Shown here piece by piece: positions 1 to 4,124 of a DNA stretch of 5,101 bases. The stretch is from contig WQTL01000304.1 of assembly GCA_009786275.1 (NCBI GenBank), positions 1 to 5,101 of the forward strand. The letters run 5' to 3'. This DNA comes from Bacillota bacterium. Its GTDB lineage: Bacteria > Bacillota > Clostridia > Oscillospirales > Acutalibacteraceae. The position numbers and the translations under genes are program-made. The notes under the pieces are model-generated. The model ran no database searches and was not told the origin of the DNA. It was given only the letters and a program-made list of their open reading frames with translations. Each line of letters starts with the position of its first letter. The stretch's first letter is position 1.

Positions 1-317
1 GGGCCGACCAGCGTGCAGGGCGCGCTGCCCGCCGTATCGCCGCTTTCGCGCACGGGGGCGTAGACCCCCAGCTTGATCGCGTCGGAGATAGCGAACTCCA
101 GCTGGCTTTCCGCCCGCACGGGCCCGAGGATGGATACCTTCGGGAAGGTGGATTTTGGGCCCACCACGGCCACCCGCTCCGCGCAGGCGTACTGCCCCGG
201 CTGCGACAGCGGCTTCACCGGCGTCAGCTCGTAGCCCTCGCCGAAGAGGATGTCCAGGTGCTCGCGGCTCAAGTGCGCGTGGCGGGCGGAGGTTTCGATG
301 AGAACGGGTTTTCCCAT
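1..317 (-). CDS. pduL: PduL-type phosphate acyltransferase (phosphotransacylase), N-terminal part
   Basis: This gene is cut by the window edge: 105 codons are present, about half the usual length of roughly 200 residues. PduL interconverts acyl-CoA and acyl phosphate (acetyl or propionyl), a zinc-dependent alternative to Pta in fermentation. Visible family features are ETSARHAHLS (residues 8-17), whose His13 and His15 fit the HxH zinc-ligand pair, LTPVKPLSQPGQYAC (31-45), VAVVGPK (49-55), ILGPVR (63-68) and APVRESGD (87-94). The start at 317 is preferred because AAGGAGAGGAAG lies upstream at 327-338. An in-frame ATG at 344 would put that purine tract inside the gene and has only a weak ribosome site of its own. 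There is no N-terminal extension before the catalytic core, so no microcompartment-targeting peptide; a cytosolic housekeeping enzyme is inferred. It has its own promoter at 372-400. Family assignment is firm; acetyl versus propionyl preference is not readable. Confidence 0.93.
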   Translation of the reverse strand, partial: MGKPVLIETSARHAHLSREHLDILFGEGYELTPVKPLSQPGQYACAERVAVVGPKSTFPKVSILGPVRAESQLEFAISDAIKLGVYAPVRESGDTAGSAPCTLVG

Positions 318-326
318 GGAGGCTTT

Positions 327-338
327 CTTCCTCTCCTT
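327..338 (-). promoter_or_regulatory. Ribosome binding site deciding the pduL start
   Basis: The minus strand reads AAGGAGAGGAAG, ending 9 nt before the ATG at 317. It supports that ATG over the in-frame ATG at 344, which lies upstream of this tract. Confidence 0.7.
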
Positions 339-371
339 CAACATTCCGGGCCTGATACCCCACAAATTCGT

Positions 372-400
372 ATTATACACCAATGTACAGGCCGTGTCAA
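372..400 (-). promoter_or_regulatory. Perfect-consensus sigma-A-type promoter of pduL
   Basis: On the minus strand, TTGACA (395-400) is followed after exactly 17 nt by TATAAT (372-377). Both hexamers match the housekeeping consensus at every position. Transcription should start near 365, giving a leader of about 48 nt before the pduL ATG. The -35 box lies just past the stop of the uracil-DNA glycosylase gene (402-404), so pduL is probably transcribed independently of the upstream operon. I saw no clear terminator hairpin with a T tract between the two genes, so read-through is possible. Confidence 0.88.
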
Positions 401-401
401 A

Positions 402-974
402 TCAAATGTCGTATGTCGTCTCGCAGATCTCCGTTATTTTGTCCCGCAGCGCCAGGAAATCCTCCAGGGCCTCGGGCTTGAGATTCGGGTTGCGCAGCAG
501 CATGGCCGGATGGTAGGTCGCCATGCGGAGGATGCCGTTGTGCTCGAAGAATTTCCCGTGCTCCCTGGTGACTTTGAAGTCCTTGGAAATGATCCGCTGG
601 GCGGAGATGCGCCCCAAGCACACGATGATCTTCGGCTGCATCAGCTGCACCTGCCGGGTGAGCCAGCGCAGGCAGACGTCCTGCTCCTCCGGTTTGGGGT
701 CCCGGTTGCCGGGCGGGCGGCATTTGACCATGTTGGCAATGTAGATGTTCCTGTGCCTGTCCAGGTCCACCGCCGCCAGGTACTTGTCCAGCAGCTGCCC
801 CGAGCGCCCCACGAAGGGCTCGCCCTTCAGGTCCTCCTGCTCGCCCGGGCCCTCGCCGATGAACAGCACCTCGGAGCGCGGGTTGCCCACGCCGAAAACC
901 AGGTTCGTGCGGGTGGCGCCCAGCTCGCACTGCATGCACTGCCGGCATTCTTGTTCGAGTTCTGCCCAGGTCAT
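402..974 (-). CDS. Family 4 (UDGa-type) [4Fe-4S] uracil-DNA glycosylase
   Basis: This 190-residue protein is the normal size for family 4 glycosylases, which cut uracil out of DNA after cytosine deamination or dUMP misincorporation, starting base excision repair. The four expected iron-sulfur cysteines are visible: Cys13 and Cys16 near the N-terminus, Cys85 in NMVKCRPPGNR, and Cys101 in VCLRWL. Active-site motif GEGPGEQED spans 40-48, the uracil-pocket segment GEPFVGRSG spans 51-59, and the second motif YHPAMLLRNP spans 154-163. An additional cysteine, Cys10, precedes the cluster pair. The ATG at 974 has AAAGGGG at 982-988 with a 7-nt spacer. It is the last gene of the mgtC-like, yfbR, glycosylase operon, 21 nt after the yfbR stop. 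Pairing with a deoxynucleotidase suggests a shared role in keeping uracil out of DNA (inference). Family call is very secure; some databases label such proteins as phage SPO1 DNA-polymerase-related. Confidence 0.96.
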   Translation of the reverse strand: MTWAELEQECRQCMQCELGATRTNLVFGVGNPRSEVLFIGEGPGEQEDLKGEPFVGRSGQLLDKYLAAVDLDRHRNIYIANMVKCRPPGNRDPKPEEQDVCLRWLTRQVQLMQPKIIVCLGRISAQRIISKDFKVTREHGKFFEHNGILRMATYHPAMLLRNPNLKPEALEDFLALRDKITEICETTYDI

Positions 975-995
975 AGGTTTTCCCCTTTCTTCCCC

Positions 996-1580
996 CTACA
1001 TCATCCCGTCAAGGGGTTCCTCATAGGCCGGCAAAAACTCCTCCATGAAGCACTCCAGCGCCGGCATTGCCATGTCCCGCAGAATCGCCCGCAGGCTCTC
1101 CTCCGCCCGGATAAACTCGCGGTTGCCCGCCTTGCGCTCCTCCATGCATTTGATCAGCGCGCTGAGCTTGTCCGCCGCTTTGACAAACCGCCACAGCTCC
1201 GCCTCGCTTTCGTCCGGGATCAAAAGCGAAGCGTACTGCGCTTGTAAATCCGCGGGCAGCAGGCCCAACAAAGAAGTACAGGCGCTGGCCTCCACCTGCT
1301 TGTAGGCCTCGCGCAAATGCTGGCTGTGGTATTTCACGGGGGTGGGCAGGTCGCCGGTGAGGACCTCTGGCACGTCGTGCAGCAGCGCCAGGGTGGCCGC
1401 CCGCTCAGCGGAAAGCCCGCCGCCGAAGCGCGTGTTATGCAGCGTCACCAGGGCGTGGGCCAGGATGGCGGTCTCCAGTGTATGCTCGCTGAGGCTCTCG
1501 CTGCTGGCGTTGCGCATCAGCGCCCAACGGGAGATGTATTTCATTCTGGAGAGCAACGCGAAAAAGCTATGATTCGACAT
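996..1580 (-). CDS. yfbR: YfbR-type HD-domain 5'-deoxynucleotidase
   Basis: This 194-residue protein aligns with E. coli YfbR (about 199 residues) from its first residues, and the functional positions fall at the same numbers: Arg18-Trp19, His33, His68-Asp69, Glu72, Asp77, Thr80 and Asp137. In E. coli YfbR these build a divalent-metal HD site and a pocket selecting 2'-deoxy over ribo nucleotides. The diagnostic stretch HDVPEVLTGDLPTPVKY occupies 68-84. The predicted reaction is hydrolysis of deoxynucleoside 5'-monophosphates to deoxynucleosides plus phosphate in the cytosol, affecting dUMP and dTMP supply. The ATG at 1580 has GGAGGGGGTG at 1591-1600 with a 10-nt spacer. It overlaps the end of the upstream MgtC-family gene by 14 nt, so translation is probably coupled, and is followed 21 nt later by a uracil-DNA glycosylase. 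Orthology looks strong; substrate range is by analogy. Confidence 0.95.
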   Translation of the reverse strand: MSNHSFFALLSRMKYISRWALMRNASSESLSEHTLETAILAHALVTLHNTRFGGGLSAERAATLALLHDVPEVLTGDLPTPVKYHSQHLREAYKQVEASACTSLLGLLPADLQAQYASLLIPDESEAELWRFVKAADKLSALIKCMEERKAGNREFIRAEESLRAILRDMAMPALECFMEEFLPAYEEPLDGMM

Positions 1581-2292
1581 TGAAATCGAACACCCCCTCC
1601 AGGCCCAGCAGGCTCTCCTTGATCAGCGCCAGGTCGCCCTCGCTTCTGATGTAAGCCCGCGCCCGCAGCACCTTGTTGACGTCCTTGCTCATGGTGAGGA
1701 AGGGGCCGCTGTCGTCCGGGAAGAGGATTTCAAGCGAGCGCAGGTCCGCGCCGCAGGTGTGGAAAATCTCCGCCACCCGTTCGCTGACATGGTAGGCGTC
1801 GTTGACGCCGATATCGATCGTCCGTATGGAGGAGTACTTATTGCGCACTTTTTTCACATAGTTCAGGACGAAGTAGAGCACCACCGTGGCAATCAGCGCG
1901 CCGGCCCAGAAGCCGATACCCGCCGCCAGGCCGATGCACGACACCGCCCACAGGCTCGCCGCCGTGGTCAGGCCCTCCACCGTGAAGCCCTTACGCAGGA
2001 TGGTGCCCGCGCCCAGGAACCCGATGCCGCTGACCACCTGGGCGCCCATGCGCGTCACGTCCGTGCCGCCCATGCGCAGCACCACGTATTCCGAGGTGCA
2101 CATCACCAGCGCCGCGCCCACCGCCACCAAAACATGCGTACGCAACCCAGCGGGGCGGTGCGAGTGCTGCCGCTCGTAGCCGATGAAGCCGCCCAGAACG
2201 GCCGCCAGGCCCATGCGCCCCAGGGCGTAGACCGCCAGGCGCACCTGGTCGTCCGCCCAGCAGGCAAGGAGGAATTTCTTGATCGCTTCCAC
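1567..2292 (-). CDS. MgtC/SapB family integral membrane protein
   Basis: This 241-residue protein has an N-terminal MgtC membrane domain and a C-terminal soluble ACT-like region (about 155-241). Family hallmarks are GGFIGYERQHSHRPAGLRTH (34-53) and QVVSGIGFLGAGTILRKG (85-102), followed by LTTAASLWAVSCIGLAAG (108-125). Hydrophobic segments lie near 22-38, 53-73, 84-99, 109-124 and 127-146. MgtC in Salmonella supports growth at low magnesium and inside macrophages and interacts with the F1Fo ATP synthase; most clostridial members have unknown roles. I chose the GTG at 2292 because GAAAGGG sits 9 nt upstream (2302-2308). A TTG six codons earlier (2310) would absorb that site into the gene and has no good one itself. 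It is the first gene of a minus-strand operon, with a promoter at 2325-2353 and a leader too short for a magnesium riboswitch. Family certain, function open. Confidence 0.93.
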   Translation of the reverse strand: MEAIKKFLLACWADDQVRLAVYALGRMGLAAVLGGFIGYERQHSHRPAGLRTHVLVAVGAALVMCTSEYVVLRMGGTDVTRMGAQVVSGIGFLGAGTILRKGFTVEGLTTAASLWAVSCIGLAAGIGFWAGALIATVVLYFVLNYVKKVRNKYSSIRTIDIGVNDAYHVSERVAEIFHTCGADLRSLEILFPDDSGPFLTMSKDVNKVLRARAYIRSEGDLALIKESLLGLEGVFDFNVES

Positions 2293-2301
2293 AAAGCAAA
2301 A

Positions 2302-2308
2302 CCCTTTC
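2302..2308 (-). promoter_or_regulatory. Ribosome binding site deciding a GTG start
   Basis: GAAAGGG on the minus strand lies 9 nt before the GTG at 2292. It favours this GTG over the TTG at 2310 that would give a six-residue longer protein. Confidence 0.7.
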
Positions 2309-2324
2309 AATCACTTTATATCAT

Positions 2325-2353
2325 ATAATACCACAAAGGCGCAGGCTTTGCAA
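2325..2353 (-). promoter_or_regulatory. Promoter of the MgtC-family / yfbR / glycosylase operon
   Basis: On the minus strand, TTGCAA (2348-2353) and TATTAT (2325-2330) are separated by 17 nt, with an extended -10 TG at 2332-2333. Transcription should begin near 2318, giving a leader of about 26 nt. TTGCAA is self-complementary, so the -35 box reads the same on both strands. No other promoter is evident before yfbR or the glycosylase gene, and the spacing (14-nt overlap, then a 21-nt gap) suggests one three-gene transcript. Confidence 0.75.
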
Positions 2354-2363
2354 CGCTTTTCCC

Positions 2364-2392
2364 TTGCGTTCCGGCAAAAAATATGCTATGAT
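2364..2392 (+). promoter_or_regulatory. Promoter of rmuC, divergent from the MgtC-family operon promoter
   Basis: TTGCGT (2364-2369) is followed after 17 nt by TATGAT (2387-2392), with an extended -10 TG at 2384-2385. The expected start near 2399 gives a leader of about 18 nt. It also argues against longer rmuC translation starts at 2279 or 2399. Its -35 box is 10 bp from the -35 box of the opposing promoter. Confidence 0.75.
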
Positions 2393-2404
2393 AAACCTAT
2401 GATT

Positions 2405-2409
2405 GGGGG
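2405..2409 (+). promoter_or_regulatory. Ribosome binding site deciding the rmuC start
   Basis: A GGGGG run lies 7 nt before the ATG at 2417. It is downstream of the other in-frame ATGs (2279, 2399), so it selects the ATG at 2417. Confidence 0.65.
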
Positions 2410-2416
2410 TATATCG

Positions 2417-3484
2417 ATGTCCGACGTCTTTTCCGTCCTGGCGTTCCTGGCGGCCCTCGCGGCGGCAGGCTGTTCCGTGATGATTTTCCTGCGGCTGCGC
2501 AAAAAGGAGGAGCCCCCCCGGGAGGACAGCTCCGCCCTGGTGATGAAGTACATCGGCGACGAGTTCGCCCGCTCGCGCCTGGAGCAGGAACGGCAGCTCG
2601 AGCGCATCCGCGCCTCGGTGGACGAAAAGCTGGCGCAGACCCTGGAGCGCCGCCTGGCGGAGTCCTTCAAGTCCGTCAGCGAGCACCTGAACACCGTGCA
2701 GCAGGGCCTGGGGGAGATGAAGTCCCTGGCCGCGGACGTGGGCGGCCTCAAGCGCGCGCTGACCAACGTGAAGATACGCGGCACCTTCGGCGAGGTGCAG
2801 CTCGAGCGCATCCTCGGGCAGATGCTCCACCCGGGGCAGTACGAGCGCAACGCGCAAATCAAAGCCGGCTCCCAGGAGCGCGTGGAGTTCGCCCTGCGCC
2901 TGCCCGGGCAGGAGGAGGGCGAAAGCGTCTGGCTGCCCATCGATTCCAAGTTCCCCACGGAGGACTACGAGCGCCTGCTGGCAGCCTTCGAGGCCGGGGA
3001 GAAGGAGGCCGTGGAGGCCGCCCGGCGGGCCCTGGCCCTGCACCTGCGCGTGTTCGCCAGGGACATCCGCCAGAAGTACGTCGAGCCGCCGCGCACCACG
3101 GATTTCGCGATTTTGTTTTTGCCCACGGAGGGCCTCTACGCGGAAGTCGCGCAGAACACCGAGCTTTTCGAGGCGCTGCAGCGGGATTTCAAAGTCACCG
3201 TCACCGGGCCGACCACGCTTTCGGCCTTCCTCAACGCCCTCCAGATGGGCTTCAAAACCCTGGCCATCGAGCGGCGCTCCGTGGAGGTCTGGCGGGTGCT
3301 GGGCGCGGTGAAGACCGAGTTCGAGACCTTCGCCCGCGCCCTGGAAAGCGCCCAGCAAAAATTGCGCGCGGCCGACAGCGAGCTGGACAAGCTCGTGGGC
3401 ACGCGCACAAATATGATGAACCGCAAGCTGCGCGAGGTGGAGCGCCTGCCGGAGGAGGAGGCTTCGTTAATGCTGAATTCTTAA
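2417..3484 (+). CDS. rmuC: RmuC family DNA recombination-limiting protein
   Basis: This 355-residue protein has the classic RmuC order: one N-terminal membrane anchor (about 5-27, then basic RLRKK), a coiled-coil-prone charged stretch (about 45-115), and a restriction-endonuclease-like core. Core motifs are NVKIRGTFGEVQLERIL (118-133), LPIDSKFPTEDY (173-184), DFAILFLPTEGLYAE (229-243), VTGPTTLSAFLNALQMGF (262-279) and VWRVLGAVKTEFE (291-303). E. coli rmuC mutants show more inversions at short inverted repeats, so the family is thought to trim aberrant DNA structures; a direct reaction is not well established. The ATG at 2417 is chosen from the promoter and GGGGG ribosome site just before it. 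The last residues, LMLNS, and the stop are encoded by the heptamer repeat beginning at 3467, with TTA, AAT, TCT and TAA codons unlike the GC-rich rest. The core is complete, so the protein is probably functional. Confidence 0.95.
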   Translation: MSDVFSVLAFLAALAAAGCSVMIFLRLRKKEEPPREDSSALVMKYIGDEFARSRLEQERQLERIRASVDEKLAQTLERRLAESFKSVSEHLNTVQQGLGEMKSLAADVGGLKRALTNVKIRGTFGEVQLERILGQMLHPGQYERNAQIKAGSQERVEFALRLPGQEEGESVWLPIDSKFPTEDYERLLAAFEAGEKEAVEAARRALALHLRVFARDIRQKYVEPPRTTDFAILFLPTEGLYAEVAQNTELFEALQRDFKVTVTGPTTLSAFLNALQMGFKTLAIERRSVEVWRVLGAVKTEFETFARALESAQQKLRAADSELDKLVGTRTNMMNRKLREVERLPEEEASLMLNS

Positions 3485-3571
3485 TGCTTAATGCTTAATT
3501 GTCTTATCGCGCAATCGCTTTGCATCAAATAATTAAGCATTCAACATTAAGCATTAAGCATTAAGCATTAA
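3467..3571. repeat. Heptamer-built inverted repeat (unit TTAATGC / GCATTAA) at a convergent gene junction
   Basis: The left arm (3467-3500) is four tandem heptamers plus a half unit: TTAATGC, TGAATTC, TTAATGC, TTAATGC, TTAATT. The right arm (3531-3571) starts with AATTAA, then GCATTCA, ACATTAA and three GCATTAA units, i.e. the same units on the opposite strand. The arms pair over 34 bp with 4 mismatches, leaving one extra heptamer (3565-3571) and a 30-nt loop (3501-3530). By hand count the arms are 18/75 G+C, in sharp contrast to the GC-rich genes on both sides. Both flanking convergent genes terminate inside the arms. There is no T tract on either strand, so it is not a canonical terminator. 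It contains no ORF and no flanking target-site duplication that I can recognise. It could be a small non-autonomous element, an extragenic palindrome, or a slippage-grown hairpin. I do not recall a named family for it. Confidence 0.9.
3501..3530. other. Loop segment of the heptamer inverted repeat
   Basis: This 30-nt segment between the two arms is not made of heptamers and is richer in G+C (13/30 by hand count) than the arms. It can form a small nested stem, GCAA (3511-3514) with TTGC (3520-3523), around TCGCT. No coding potential, promoter or known binding motif is evident. Confidence 0.5.
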
Positions 3572-4124
3572 ACGCGTCTATCACCGCCCGGTACACCCGC
3601 CCCGGGTTCTCCAAAAATTTCGCCCGCATCGTCTCCGCCGTCTCTTTGTCCGGCGCGTACACCGTCACGCTCAGGAGCATGTCGCTGCCCTTGCCCTGCC
3701 GGAAGGTCATATAGCAGCCCTCGCCGCCGCCCGCGGGATACACGGTGATGCCGTTTTCCCGCTCGCGGCGATTTTTTGCTTGGAGCTGCTCGGCGGCATG
3801 GAGCGCGCGGTCTTTCACGCGGCGGGGGAGCTCCTTGGCCAATTCCTCGGCGGCGTGGGCGTATTTTCCGTCCAGGCGCAGCGCCGTCTCGCCCGCCTGC
3901 GTGGACATCGTCAGCTGCCCGGCCTCCAGGAGCTCGTGCAGGGCGGCGGTGTATTCGAAATAGTTCGCCAGGCCCTCCCGGGCGAAGAGCTGCTCCGCCA
4001 GCCCCGCGGTGAGGGGCTGCGCCAAGTGGTCCGCCAGGTAACACAGCAGCAGCCGGATCTCCTCCCGGCTGTGCAGGCCGCCGGGCAGCACCCCGGCGGA
4101 AAGATAGCCGTCACCAGCCTGCAT
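3561..4124 (-). CDS. DUF4364 family protein, probable winged-helix N-terminus
   Basis: This 187-residue protein matches my memory of the Firmicutes DUF4364 family. An N-terminal winged-helix-like part (about 20-75: REEIRLLLCYLADHLAQPLT, then LANYFEYTAALHELLEAGQL) is followed by a TLTxxG-like strand turn (MSTQAGETAL). Next come a charged helix rich in Arg, Lys and Glu (about 92-123) and a C-terminal alpha/beta portion (about 124-187: GITVYPAGGGEGCYMTF, MLLSVTVYAPDKETAETM). The family's role is unknown; DNA binding is plausible. The start at 4124 is set by GGAGGT at 4129-4134, and an ATG at 4172 would run deep into the upstream gene without support. It overlaps that gene by 14 nt, so the two are an operon and probably translationally coupled. 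The final codons (Phe-Asn-Ala, then TAA) lie in the right arm of the heptamer repeat, so the original C-terminus may have differed. Confidence 0.8.
   Translation of the reverse strand: MQAGDGYLSAGVLPGGLHSREEIRLLLCYLADHLAQPLTAGLAEQLFAREGLANYFEYTAALHELLEAGQLTMSTQAGETALRLDGKYAHAAEELAKELPRRVKDRALHAAEQLQAKNRRERENGITVYPAGGGEGCYMTFRQGKGSDMLLSVTVYAPDKETAETMRAKFLENPGRVYRAVIDAFNA

Noticed and set aside
258..1247. Long plus-strand ORF of 329 codons
   Set aside because: It is antisense to the well-supported glycosylase and yfbR genes and crosses both; its translation is low-complexity His/Arg/Ala/Leu-rich text typical of GC-rich shadows.
2321..3358. Long minus-strand ORF of 345 codons
   Set aside because: Fully antisense to rmuC, rich in Gly, Leu and Gln without family motifs; also covers both promoters.
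3501..3530. Small regulatory RNA or attachment site in the loop
   Set aside because: Too short, with no promoter, integrase or duplicated core nearby.
3467..3571. CRISPR array
   Set aside because: Units are 7 nt, directly tandem without spacers, and inverted between arms; no cas genes nearby.
3467..3571. Standard intrinsic terminator
   Set aside because: The stem is AT-rich and neither side has a T run, so it lacks the canonical form; listed as a repeat instead.
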